Shown here: in pieces, positions 45,007 to 56,499 of the stretch | Layout: the number at the start of each line of letters is the position of its first letter | Position numbering within the stretch: position 1 is the first letter of the stretch | DNA from: Buddleja alternifolia | Lineage: Eukaryota > Streptophyta > Magnoliopsida > Lamiales > Scrophulariaceae | Length of the DNA stretch: 64,000 nt | Assembly: GCA_019426215.1 (NCBI GenBank) | Contig: CM033401.1 | Location: 5,957,134 to 6,021,133, forward strand | Direction: 5' to 3' | Notes under the pieces: model-generated | Databases searched by the model: none | Told to the model about the DNA's origin: nothing | Seen by the model: the letters and a program-made list of their open reading frames with translations, nothing else | Program-made: the position numbers and the translations under genes

Positions 45007-45264
45007 AATTCAAGAGATGTTTTGCTGAGATCAATTTTATGTTTTTTGGTTATGTCATGGATTTATGTAGCTTGTTGTTCACTTGCATGCACTAAATAAT
45101 AAAATTAGCTTCCATGCAAGTTGCATGTTTCTATTGTGTTATGATTAATGGATTATGTTTACACTATTTGTTCCTGTCATAGAATGCGACGTGTAAAATA
45201 TATAAAATAAATGAATGAATATTAATTTCATAAAAGAACACATCAAGTAACGGGATTTTAATTA

Positions 45265-45526
45265 GGGAAAATTATATCCAGATCCTCTCACTTATTATAT
45301 AATAACAACTATTAAAACTCCCCCTTACTATTGAAAATTACCAACCCACCCACTTACGTTAAGAATTTTTTACAATTATACCCTCTGTGTGCTTAACAAA
45401 TGTTATAAATTTACCTCATACACCTTACAAACAGACCTTTTAAGGGGGGTGTTAGTAATTTTCAATAAAAAAGGAAGAGTTTTGGTAATTATACAATAAG
45501 TGAGGGGGTCCGTGTGTAATTTTCCC
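45265..45526. mobile_element. MITE with perfect 9-bp target duplication
   Basis: The ends GGGAAAATTATATCCAGATC and the inverse of GGGTCCGTGTGTAATTTTCC are flanked by TTTTAATTA at 45256-45264 and 45527-45535. A 9-bp duplication points to the Mutator superfamily. The element is 262 bp and non-coding, and lies just outside the inverted duplication. Confidence 0.75.
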
Positions 45527-45667
45527 TTTTAATTATAGAACTTTTTAACCCCTTATATTTTATTTTTTACGCTTAATTCACTTTTTCATAACCTTCTTAA
45601 TAACATTAGAACATAAAGAAATGCCTTAAAAAGACATGGGAAATTCTATATGAATGGGGTTTGATCT

Positions 45668-45835
45668 AGGGGTGTTCATCGGTTTGGTTTGGTAGAAAAC
45701 CGAATCGAAATTTCGGTTCTCTGAAATTCCAAATTGAACCGAAAAAATTCGGTTCGGTTCGGTTCGGTTCGGTTTTCGGTTAAACCGAATTTTCGAAAAA
45801 TAAATAAAAATAGAAAAAAATGAACACCCCTAAAC
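45668..45835. mobile_element. hAT-type MITE with CGGTT repeats
   Basis: AGGGGTGTTCATCGG and ATGAACACCCCT form the ends. The interior repeats TTCGGTTCGGTT. TTTGATCT flanks it on both sides (45660-45667 and 45836-45843), the 8 bp of hAT elements, although the right end carries four extra bases before the repeat. From 45844 to 46140 there is no gene. Confidence 0.6.
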
Positions 45836-46140
45836 TTTGATCTAACTCAAGTTAATTATGTGACGAGTGAATTATATTTATCATAGAAATATAATTCAAA
45901 ACGAATGATCAATCACAAAATAAGTATAACGCCACTTGTTATATGATCATTGGGGTTTTATCAAATCAACTTTGAGCAAGATTTTCGCTGCTTCCTTTCA
46001 CACACATTCAAGAAGAACTTAAAAAATTTAATTAGGTAAAAATAATAAATTATATTATTTCTTGCTTTTTCGAATTCCAAATGCAAAATTGATTACATTA
46101 TACATATAATCATAATTTCCATTTTTTTTTCTTCTTAATT

Positions 46141-46533
46141 TCAGTCTACACTTTGAAATTCTCTCTTTCCATCAACCTCATTTCCATCTTCTCCAACCCT
46201 TTCTTCCCCTCCAATCACTGTACGTGTCACCAAATTGAAGGACCCGAATTTGGGTGTGGATTCTAAACCCGACCCGCCACATAATTTGGTATCAAAAGTG
46301 AAGGAATAATTGGAATTAATTAATGGCGATTTCTTCTTCTTGATGAGTGCTTCACACTTGTCCACATCACTTGGATTGCTTTTTCTCTTTCTGGGCTCCA
46401 GTATCTTTCCTTGTTCATCTTCTGCTGATTCGCCACCGTGCGCGGCGGCGAGTGGCGGCGAGTCGTGGCCGTGATCAGAGCTTTTGATAGTGGCTGAGGA
46501 TGTTTTGGTTGATGTCTTTTTGTGCTCTTCCAT
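46141..46533 (-). CDS. Hypothetical small basic protein
   Basis: 130 codons from the ATG at 46533 (MEEHKKTSTKTSS); the longer frame begins with GTG. The N-terminal third is rich in Ser/Thr/Lys. A basic stretch EPRKRKSN followed by IKKKKS could be a nuclear localisation signal. The C-terminal part (NYSFTFDTKLCGGSG...) has no domain I recognise. Codon use is not repetitive and the region is richer in GC than its flanks. A TATAAAAG lies about 95 bp upstream on the same strand. It could be a real small gene, or the first exon of one, but no homologue comes to mind. Confidence 0.4.
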   Translation of the reverse strand: MEEHKKTSTKTSSATIKSSDHGHDSPPLAAAHGGESAEDEQGKILEPRKRKSNPSDVDKCEALIKKKKSPLINSNYSFTFDTKLCGGSGLESTPKFGSFNLVTRTVIGGEERVGEDGNEVDGKREFQSVD

Positions 46534-46915
46534 TTTGGGTTGTGTGAACTGTGGAGGGGGACTTTGTGAGTTTAAGTTCAACACATTCTAACTACCGAAT
46601 CAAATACAAATACCTAATTATCTTTTATAAGGGGTGCATTTGATTTATTTTTAGTATTTTTCTTTAGGCAAAACAATAGTCATTGGAATTTAATAGTATG
46701 TTTACTAGTCACCGGAGGTTTTAATTGAACTGATATTTTGGTGGGGTTGCGGTGATCGACCGTCTTTTTTTTTAGTTCCAATTGGGTACTCAAAAAATGT
46801 ATTTAGCCCGATAAACCCGAGTTAATATTCACAAAATTAGGCCATCTAGGGCCAGCTCTATCATTGTCCAAGAGGTGATAGATTTATGAAGAAGGTGCAT
46901 TTGGGTGTGTATTCT
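46534..46915. other. Sequence between the small ORF and the probable solo LTR
   Basis: Holds the putative TATA region of the small gene (46622-46630). Near 46816-46915 there is a minus-strand stretch that may continue the RNase H relic found beyond the LTR. No other gene. Confidence 0.4.
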
Positions 46916-48255
46916 TGTTAGGTCTTAAAAGTAACATTGATTTAGTATGTTTTTATCTCACATTTGTCTTGAATTCATACCTTGAGTTGATTTTTTAGTT
47001 GTTTTTATTTGTATTTGCGTATTTTGGCTTCTAAGTCGTTCAAATGCTTTTATAGGCAAGAAACGATTGATTTGGCGAGTAAATGCAGGAATTTCTAAGC
47101 AAAGTGAAAAAGTCAACTGAGAGACTTAAAGAGGAGCAAAGAAGAGTCCAAACGAAAAGGGTTAAGTTGAAGAAGAAAAAGTGAAGAAAAAAGTGGACAA
47201 TAGAATTGGCACAGTGGTGCCAATATTCGGCACCACTGTGCAGCGCACATAAATCAGAATTTTTGGTTGGGCTCGGATTTTGGGTCTTTTGTTGAGCTTT
47301 TGTAATTAGAATTCCTATATAAATAGAAGAAAGAAAAATATGAGAGTTTTAGATTCTTTGAAAAGAAAGAAGACGCTTTGGGAGAGAGAAGGAGAAAGAG
47401 AGAAAACTTGGAGAGAAAGAAAAGGAAGCCATTAAAGAGAAGAAAGAGAAATCTTGATTTTTGCCATCAACATAAGGGTTCTTCTTGATTTTTCTTGAAT
47501 TCTTCTTCTTCCCCAATTGTTCTTATTATTTTCCATTGTTAAACATGAGAATTCTTAATTGTATGCAAATTATTTCTTCTTCTTGTTTAAATATGTGTAG
47601 TTAAATAATTTTCTAGGGTTTAAGATGTAGTCTTGAGTATTATTATGGATTGTTGATTTTCATTGGATTATTTCTTGCTTTAATTAATTTATCAATGAGG
47701 GTTTAATGCTTGTCGATGATTGGCCACCAAATACATGATTTAAGATGAATTGAGAAGTACCGGGAGGTGAATTAATTCATTAGTTCAGATTTGATGGACA
47801 TGTTTAAATTACTTAATAGGGATATTAGTAATTGTGCATGAGGCTAGCTAACGAATTTCATGGAAATTAATGGATTCATCTAGATTAATTATTGATCATG
47901 GGAGTGACGAGAATGAGTTTAGTTGGGTACCCATGGAGATCTCGGGAGAGTGTCCATGTAATTAAAGAAATTCGGGTCTTTAATGAATGCAAGAATTTAC
48001 AATCCAATGATGTTCATAATCCATAAAAATACCTTGATGAAGTCTTAATCCCTAGGCTTTCCATTTATCGAATTATTGTTTATTAATTTTGTTATTATTT
48101 ATTTATGTTTTTGATTAGTTAAAATCTCAATTCTTGCGAATCAATAGTCTAAATAATAGGATAAACTTCGTTTGATACTTGATAACCTTCCCTATGGAGA
48201 CGATCTTACTTATTCTATATTATTTGTCGATACCGTGTTATTACGGGTGTTAACA
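46916..48255. mobile_element. Probable solo LTR, 1340 bp
   Basis: It starts TGTTAGGTCTT and ends GGTGTTAACA, and is flanked by ATTCT and ATTCC (four of five bases alike). Its end, CCTATGGAGACGATCTTACT and TCGATACCGTGTTATT, is of a kind often seen at the ends of plant Ty3/gypsy LTRs. A TATAAATAG box lies near 47319. There is no internal coding region and no second LTR in the window. The absence of this stretch from the other repeat unit means no direct comparison is possible. Confidence 0.5.
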
Positions 48256-48655
48256 ATTCCCATCTTTGCTAGGGCATTCGCCACTTGATTTGCCTCTCGC
48301 CAAATGAATCGAAAAGAGACATCCCAGTCTCGATTTTGCACACAACGAATGCTGGAAATCACATCAAAGTGATGATGTTCCCTAGAGGCTTCCCCAATGC
48401 TATTAAATGCAGCTCAACAGTCAGATTCAACAATCAATTTTTTTGTCCCTGTGGCCCACGTCATCTCTAGTCCCAATAGAATGACACGCATCCCAGCCTC
48501 TAGCAACGAGCACGGGTCAATGTGACCACTGAACCTCCTTAACCACGTTCCATGCTCATCTCAGAGAGTACCTCCAACCCCCATTTTGCCCCCCAAAGTC
48601 ACCGCGGCGTCCACGTTCAACTTAGTGTAACCGCAACTGTCTTTCTTTCAAAGTG
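48256..48655 (-). pseudogene. RNase H-like (RVT_3 type) relic, probably from a LINE
   Basis: On the minus strand the frame gives KLNVDAAVTLGGKMGVGGTL, DEHGTWLRRFSGH, LLEAGMRVILLGLEMTWA, KLIVESDC and DVSFRFIWREANQVANALAK. These are the strands and the D, E, D catalytic positions of the plant RNase H-like domain found at the C-end of LINE reverse transcriptases and in free-standing relics. Two in-frame TGA codons interrupt it. Its last residues meet the probable solo LTR at 48255. No reverse transcriptase lies upstream; the sequence before it (48656-49250) is non-coding. Confidence 0.7.
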
Positions 48656-49255
48656 GTGAAACTATACTTAATTATGGTGAAATTGTAGTGAAAGGCTCAT
48701 TTTTCGAGCAAAGTAGCTCAGCTATTGCCAATCCAGACATTTTACAGTGACGAAGTTCTGACTTTTTTCTATTTCAAGTCAATTTTAGGAGTTTCTTTGA
48801 TTGGAATGATCATTTTTAAAGCTTTTAGAATTTGTAGTTGTGAGGCAATCATAGTTTTGCATATTGTCCCAAACTATGCATATAGAAATTTATATAAAGT
48901 GCACCTTATATATGAATAGTTGTGATTGTATTCAAATTAAAATCTTGAAACTCCTTATAATTACTCTAGATGTATAACTAAAATTGTTTCGAAACTTGGA
49001 CTGTAAGATGTATAATGGAATCGCGTAATTAAGGTATCGTAAATTAAGTAGCATACGAGTACTAGTTACTAGGAGTTGCTATCACTTTTGAGTATTTAGC
49101 AATATTTTCCTTTGTGATAATTCTATTCATTTACTATAAGCAAAATGATGCAGTTTGTGACAATTTTGACAAGAAAAATACTATACCTCATTTGACTCAC
49201 TCTCTTACTTTTTTTTAACCTTATCTTGATTCTTAAACTATTAAATAATTTATTT

Positions 49256-49449
49256 TTTTAATTCAAGACCAAGAAAATACTTTAAAGATCTAGTCCGACA
49301 AACTAGGGTTGATAGTCATAATTTTGAGCCATAAAAACTCTATTTAGCTCCGTAAAGGAGGGAGAGCCACAAACTTGTGACAAACTAGATTCGAACCCAG
49401 AACCTCTCACATAAAGTGGGAATTGGATACCACTATATCATCAGATCTT
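49256..49449 (-). repeat. tRNA-derived SINE (third unit)
   Basis: Partner of 21085-21283 with the same box A and box B. Confidence 0.55.
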
Positions 49450-49890
49450 GGGAAAAATATTGAATAATTTGACCATTTTTTATGCTATTGCTATCATTTT
49501 GGAGTAAACGCCCGTTGGGTTGAGTTGATCCATGAAAAGATGCTAGAGGCCATATTACTTGAGCCCAATACAGAAATTATTTGACGATCCAAAACAAGTA
49601 GCCCAAGTATATAAAATTTTATATTACTAAACAAGATGACCCATTAAACAAAGTAAATGAAAGAAATAAGGATAAAATTCGGTTAGCATCAATTTCAAAT
49701 AAATTAATTGCAATAATCTGTCTCTTGCTAAACAGGAGTGAAAAATAGGTGAAGACAAACCAAAGGTATATAGCATTACACTGTTTTCAAAGTCTATCAC
49801 GAAACAAGCTAAAACTTTATGGGCTTGTTTGGTATATATCCTAAAGTTTTGGACCTAGCAATGTAGCATGAGAAAAATCTGGAATATACT

Positions 49891-50603
49891 AGTGTTTTAA
49901 AAGGCGAAGGCGCTGGGCGAGACATTTTATGTCCCATTTTAGTATTAAAAAAATATAATATAATGTTAAGAATTAATTTAAATTAGAGAAAAATTATAAA
50001 AACTGAAAGAAAAAACTAAGATAGAGAAAATTAAAAATAATAATATATATTCAACCATGCAAACTAAAAGTCCAAGTTCAACTTTTGGCAAAAACAATTA
50101 AAAAAAATCAAGATAGACAAATAATTATTTCAAATTCTAGCGTTAAGCAAAATAAAGATTTAAAATAATAGTTGATGAACTCTAATTTACTCAATCACAA
50201 TCAAAAGTCTCCTCATTAAGATCATTATCTTCAGCTCTCAATACTCGAGTACTAAGCCGTGTTGTTGTTGTTGCTTAGTTTTTTTTTTTTTTAAATGTTT
50301 GATTTAATTGAATAAGTGGGTCATGGGTTTTTACTAAAAGAATAAAACATGTAAAAAGTTTAAGTGGGCCTAAAAGGGTGGGTTTTAGATTGGAAATTGG
50401 AAAAAAATCAATTTAGACCTAAAATCATAACGTATGGACATGAAATACATTGGGCGCGTTTTCGCCCGGGGCGTATGCCCCAATTGCTTGAGCGTAAGCC
50501 CACGAGGAGTTACGCCCCCCCTCCTATTGCTGCGGGCGTTTAAGCAACGCCCCACCCCGGGCGTATGCCCCGGGCACGCCCCAAGACTGCCTTTTAAAAC
50601 ACT
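49891..50603. mobile_element. MULE-type MITE with GC-rich core (third unit)
   Basis: 713 bp with perfect 15-bp inverted ends and a perfect 10-bp target duplication GGAATATACT on both sides. From 50604 to 51388 there is only AT-rich DNA. Confidence 0.75.
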
Positions 50604-51388
50604 GGAATATACTAAACCAAAGTTGTGACATTACTATTCCCAACATTTTTCAAATATTGATATAAAGTTTAGTTATGTTTCAACTCGTGTAAATAAAACA
50701 TTAGTGAATCAATGAGTTTGGTAATTTCTTTTGGGAGTCGAGGAGTATAATTTATAACAAGTTAATACTTTTATGTTTGTGTATGAATGTCACAAGCATT
50801 TTTGTTGAAGGCAATCTCATCCCTAGTTAGTTAAATACGGGATGACAAAAATTTGGTATTTAATCGAATGTCTATGTTATGGAATAATTTTTGGTGAAAG
50901 TTACAGTGAAAAAATTGACTAAAAAAATACGGAGATAGAAAATAAAAGCATTTGTACGCGAAATAAGAATAAAAACAAATTATTTTAGAGTAAAAATACG
51001 ATTGCTTTTTTATATTATTTTGTAAAGTATATTGCTTATACTCACTTTTGAATTATGAAAAAAAAAATATTTTGTATGAGTGATTAGTTGACAATAATTA
51101 AATTTTGATAAACTATTCATATTTGTGTTTTTCGATTGTATAATATTCAATTAATAATTATGATAATTTCAATATAATTTTAAATTTTTAAATAATAACA
51201 GTTTTTTTTTACCAAACATAGAGTATTATTTGTCAAGTATAATACGTGAAACGTAATATACGTATATTAAATGATTCAACTTAAATGTACGAATATTATT
51301 TGTTATGTTCAGAATGCACAACAGAAGTTTTCTTCCACTTATACGTCCGTACGTGTATTAGACAAGTATAAACTAACAGAGACCCCAT

Positions 51389-51525
51389 CTACCATCAGTA
51401 CGGTGGTTTAGTGGTTAAACTTTTATGTTTATTAACTGAATATATGAGTTCGAATTTCATTAAGGATGCAAAGTTCATCACTTTATGTTACACACATTAT
51501 GAGGTGATGATGATCTACTTATAAT
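51389..51525 (+). repeat. tRNA-derived SINE, second family (third unit)
   Basis: Partner of 23210-23342. The GAGCTCGA-type element follows at about 51592-51890, and then gene-free sequence up to the gene C promoter. Confidence 0.5.
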
Positions 51526-52588
51526 GTTTGATTTAGTGTGGGTTGAATTTAATCTTATAATACGTTGGTAGGACACTTGTGACCTATATATTTAGGGCTG
51601 AAAGACGAACCAATATTGCTACTTGATACTCAACTCGAGCTCGATCGCTAAAAGCTCGTTTAAAACAACTTTTCGTGTTCGATAATCTTTGAAACTCGGT
51701 TCGATTAGTAAAAAATGATAAAATATGTTGAATAAAATCAAGCAACTCGAGCTCCACTAGTGTTCGGCTCGATTAAAACTCATTTGAGTTCGAATAAATT
51801 AATAATCAAATCAAATTCAAACACAAATTTCGAAGCTCGATAGTAATTCAAAGAAGCTTGACCAACAACTTGTTCGGCTCGACTCCTTTACAGTCCTAGA
51901 CCTACTGACCTATGTTGACTATATATCCCAACAATTTTTTTGGCAAAGAGAATATTTTAGATTCTTTTTATTGGGCAGCCACTTCTAAAAATGTACATGC
52001 AATTAAAAATTAAAATCAAATCAAATCGAATTGAATCGTAATTTTGATTCTCCAAAAAACGAATCCAAAAGCTAATTATGCGGCAACAAGTTCCCCCCCT
52101 CCTCTTCCAGTTTTTTTCTAGCGAAACTCAGACTAAATTATACACTCTTGAGTTGGGATGAATCTAAGAATTTCCTAAAATTTTCGCAAGAATCTATGGC
52201 AAAAGGAAAGTTTCTGCACCCACTTGAGTAACATGGAATTTTCCATACGTTATTCGAATCCGAAAAGTTCGGAAAGAAAGTTACTATGTATACTGATTAG
52301 AAGGAAATCTTGGAAGGAAAATTTTATTTCCATTTCTCACATGCATTAACTAGACATATATATATATATATATATATATTAATTACGTGGGCTCCAAGCA
52401 AGTTATTTGGAAAAATTTCTACTTTCCTTTTCGCATTATTAATTGCGGCTGCCTCTTCTGTCTATCTATAAAACAATCATGAGTTACTTCATGCATTAAC
52501 CCTAATAAACTGCACTCCCATAATATTATATAAACCTCTGAATCACGTGAGATTTTCTATTGTAAAATATAATAATCACTCAACATTA

Positions 52589-53224
52589 ATGGCGATCGAC
52601 GGCATTATTTATCGCCACTCTCCCGACAGAAGAAAGCAAAACTACGACGTTTCATTCTTTGGTGACACTATCGCCACCACCGTCACACACGACCCCGAAG
52701 CCGTCACGGAGTGGATCACCCTCACCGAGGAACTCAATCTCGACGTCGACCAGGTTATCGTTGGTCTCGACGCTGAGTGGCGTCCATCCTACACCGGAAG
52801 CAGCATGCGCAACCCCGTCGCCGTCGTCCAGATTTGCGTCGGCGACCGGTGCCTGATATACCAAATCATTCACTCTCGCTACATCCCCGACGCTCTACGA
52901 GATTTCTTCTTCCACGAAAACTACATTTTCGTCGGCGTCGGCGTAAACGATGACTTAGAGAAGCTCGTCTGTGACTATGAGATTGGGAATAACGCGCGCT
53001 TCTGGGAGTTGGGAGAGATTGCGGCGGATACGTATGATATGCCTGAGTTGGAGTGCGCGGGGCTAAACAGGTTGGCTAATTTTGTGTTGGACAAAGATAT
53101 GGAGAAGTCGCGGCGCGTGACGATGAGTAGGTGGGATTGGCGGCGGCTGACGGCGGAGCAAATTAAGTATGCTTGTCTTGATGCTTTCGTTTCATTTGAG
53201 ATCGGTAGGGTCTTGAATACCTAG
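52589..53224 (+). CDS. WEX/RNase D-like DEDDy 3'-5' exonuclease, type C (copy 2)
   Basis: 211 residues from the ATG at 52589. It differs from copy 1 by a single residue in the coding region: Met instead of Ile at 151 (DM/IPELE), outside the catalytic motifs. Exo I D61/E63, Exo II D122 and Exo III Y194/D198 are intact, so both C genes should be functional. The promoter blocks (CTATAAAAC near 52468, ATTATATAAACC near 52524) are preserved. Copia-A copy 3 lies 1.4 kb downstream in opposite orientation, as at copy 1. Confidence 0.9.
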   Translation: MAIDGIIYRHSPDRRKQNYDVSFFGDTIATTVTHDPEAVTEWITLTEELNLDVDQVIVGLDAEWRPSYTGSSMRNPVAVVQICVGDRCLIYQIIHSRYIPDALRDFFFHENYIFVGVGVNDDLEKLVCDYEIGNNARFWELGEIAADTYDMPELECAGLNRLANFVLDKDMEKSRRVTMSRWDWRRLTAEQIKYACLDAFVSFEIGRVLNT

Positions 53225-54606
53225 CTTTGTTTAATTATATATTCTGTTTTTCAATTAGCTGGATTTTAATTTCAATATATATATATATATATATATATAT
53301 ACATTTATTATGCTGAATAATGATTTTGCGTTTGTTTATGTTATGTCATGGATTAGTATATAGCTTATATTGACTTGCATGCATGGTTAAATTCGAATAT
53401 GATTTACGAGATGAGTAAATTATGTTACTATGAAGTGATTGATTATAAGATAAGTTAAGTATGTTTGAGATACAATTGTATATGTAATAAAAAAAAGTGA
53501 TACATCTATGATCCATGGTTTGAATGAACGGTCGTGGCAATCATCATGGAGACGATTGTTCCCGTTCGCAGTATCGCGGATCGATCGCTGGCATTCCATA
53601 CTTTTGTCACTTATAATATATTTATATATTTTACATAATTAAAAAAAAATTTAAAAAAGAGGAAAGGATTAAATTCAGTTAGCATCAATTTCAAATAAAT
53701 TAATTGTAAATATCTTTTGCTAAAATTAAGAGGGGTGATATAGGTGAAGACTAACCACTGGTATATAGCTGTTTTCAAAGTTTTGGGACTGTTTTGGATT
53801 TTTTGGACCTAGCATTGTAGCATGAGAAAAATCGAAATGCTTTCTCGATCGAAGACAAAAGTAGTGAATCAATATAAAATAAAGTTGTGATATTCGGTTA
53901 TGAGATGTTAAAATCAAATATGAATTGAAAATAATATTTTCATTAAAGAAAATGAAATCCAAACATAATTTGTTAAGTTTCAATTTGGTTTGATTATCCG
54001 AATAGTGAAGGCCCACAACCACAATAAACTTAGGTTTTTTTCCCTAAAAAGAAAAGAGGAGAGAGATCCAACACATAAATCTATGATGCACGAATACTCT
54101 TAAAAATGATGATGTAATACAGTGCGGGCACTCAGGGGACATAGATACGCATGGTTACGGCCTTGATACTTGTCCGAAAATCAAATAAAAGAGAAAAATT
54201 GAACACGGTGTCGGACACGACTAGGGATATGTCTAACACGTTTTAGGACAAGGCAAAGGTCATTTTTATGTTTTCAAAACTTGAGGGGCCTAAATCACTA
54301 ATAGGAAATAACTTAACTAAAATTAAAAATCAGATTTGCTCGTAGGCTCACGCTTTTCCAGTTTTCCTTTTTCCAGCCGTAAGATCAAAATCAAGATGCA
54401 ATTCAATCATTTCTTTTACAATTTTTTTTTTTTGGTTTGAGACAGTAGCTCCAGCTTCAAAGTCATCTTCTATTCTTCTTCAATTCAATTTTCAAGGGAT
54501 TGGTACATTATTAATGCATAAGTGTAATTGTATGTATATATATATAGTATATAAAGCCGTATCTCTACCGTGTTGTATCCGAAAATTTTAGAAAATCCGT
54601 GCCGCT
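53225..54606. other. Gene C 3' flank and GTGTCCGAC repeat (third unit)
   Basis: Contains (TA)n at about 53275-53300 and the GTCCGACA dispersed repeat (about 54070-54300), matching 25031-26404. No gene. Confidence 0.6.
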
Positions 54607-54611
54607 GCGTA

Positions 54612-55749
54612 TGTTGGATCAAAACTTCACAAACGTATCAAAACAACTAATAGTGGAGAAAAAAAGATTATATTGAGGCGAGAGAGAACTCTCTATCCTT
54701 AACGCTAAATTGCCCTGCCTAGGTGGTACGGGTATATGCAATAAATGTCCCAAGATAGAACGATATACGTTCTAAAAAAGAGATCACTTTGAATTTAGAA
54801 CCACCGAACTTTAGGCAACTTAGAACTCTTGAGCGAGAATATATGAGAATGAGAGAAATTGTAAGCAATGGAATGCTTGGTGTGTCTTTCCATTCAGCTG
54901 GAGGGGGCTTTATATAGCCTCCAAAATCAGAAAAAATTAAATAGGGGCATTGAATCACCTTCAATTCTGACTTGAAACAGCAGGACAGTTTCTGCTGCCA
55001 ACGTTCGAACGTTGCACCCTCAACGTTCGAACGTTGGCTTGTAACAGAAAAATCCAACGGTCAGGACCAACGTTCGAACGTTAGGGGTGCAACGTTCGAA
55101 CGTTGGATCTTCTAGAAGGTCCATTCAGATTTGAATAAAAAAGTGGCCAACAATTTTATTCAGACCCAATTTAATTAAAGCCCAATTTTGGTTGATGGAT
55201 CAAGAGGTTTATTTTGTGGAATTAATTTTCTCCAAAAAATTAATATATTGCAAGCCCAAGCCCAATGCTCAGAGCCCAATACAATTCAAGCCCTATCCTT
55301 GTCCAAAGCCCAAGGCCCAAGACCCATGACCCACGACCCGGACCCGAGCCCGAGCCTGGTCTTGTCCGGGCGGGTGGGCGGACGGACGGCGGCGGAGGCG
55401 CGCGCGCGCGTGTGGTGGACTGGACCATGGCTAGGTCCTTCCCCCTCACAAAGCCCACAAAAATCTTATGACCCAAAGGGCCAACCCTTAGTTTTAAGGC
55501 AATGGTTTATAAACAATCCAAACTTTGATCCATATTCCATGTGGGATAACCCACTTCAAACACCCCACTTTAGCACTTAATTTCTCATTCGTTTTTAATC
55601 CGATTTGAGAAATTCAAAATGCTAAACCCATCTACTCGGCACGTAGATTAATATTATCCAATAATATTTCATATCCCAGATACTTACGGTGTTCGAATTT
55701 CGTATGCAAAAGTCGTGTTTAACACACTTTTCATAACTAATATCCAACA
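54612..55749 (-). repeat. 3' LTR of Copia-A copy 3
   Basis: Nearly identical to the 3' LTR of copy 2, including the GCACCCTC spacer between palindromes, and distinct from that of copy 1. Confidence 0.9.
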
Positions 55750-56327
55750 ATCCCCCACACGAATGAAATTAATGCAGTGCATGATCTTAAGAGTTCAGAC
55801 AAAAATTTATCACATCAGAAGAGGTAGCTTTTGGCTTTGAACCTTTCTTAGTGAGATATAATCGGATTTACTAGGCTCCCCAATGAACATGATGTCTTGA
55901 ATTGGTCAAGCGTTCGTGTAAAACCAGACAATGATATTCACATGATAAATTCTCAGTTGCTTCAGTTCTCACTGTTGGGTCCATTTTGGCCGTGGCACCC
56001 CTTCTTAGATTCATAAGTGTTTACATTTTACTCAATGTTGAGGCGGCCTACACCTCACACTTACAAGGTGATCTCCTATCTAAGAGTATCCTACCATACT
56101 CCACTTCATTTTTCATGACAGTATAGGAATCATTAAAAGTTCCAAACTTAGCCTTTGCTACATTTGTAGGATGCACTTCTTTATCCTAGGCAATGGGTTT
56201 GGAGTTAAAACTCCTAAGTGCCTTACTGAATTTTCACAACTTAGTTGTCCCATTGAACCATGATCTTGGGATCTCCAGTCAACATGGTTGGGTTACCGCT
56301 GTGTCATTCTTAAATTGTAGACTTTAA

Positions 56328-56463
56328 TCACATTCCTCTTGATAGGCAGTATATTTGATCTCTAGGCAATCCTTTCGTCAAAGGATCTGCAATATTCTCC
56401 TTCGATTTCACGTAATCAATGGAAATAATCCCGTTAGAGATCAACTGCTTAATGGTATTATGC

Positions 56464-56499
<36 letters not shown>

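Larger units (their letters stand above)
25631..45118. repeat. Right arm of the inverted duplication
   Basis: Inverse of 5797-20132, lengthened by the 5135-bp Copia-B insertion plus its 5-bp target duplication. It carries Copia-A copy 2, type B (interrupted) and type A. Host stretches 25640-26404, 33480-34146, 40758-41140 and 43721-44057 hold no gene beyond the repeats listed. Confidence 0.9.
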
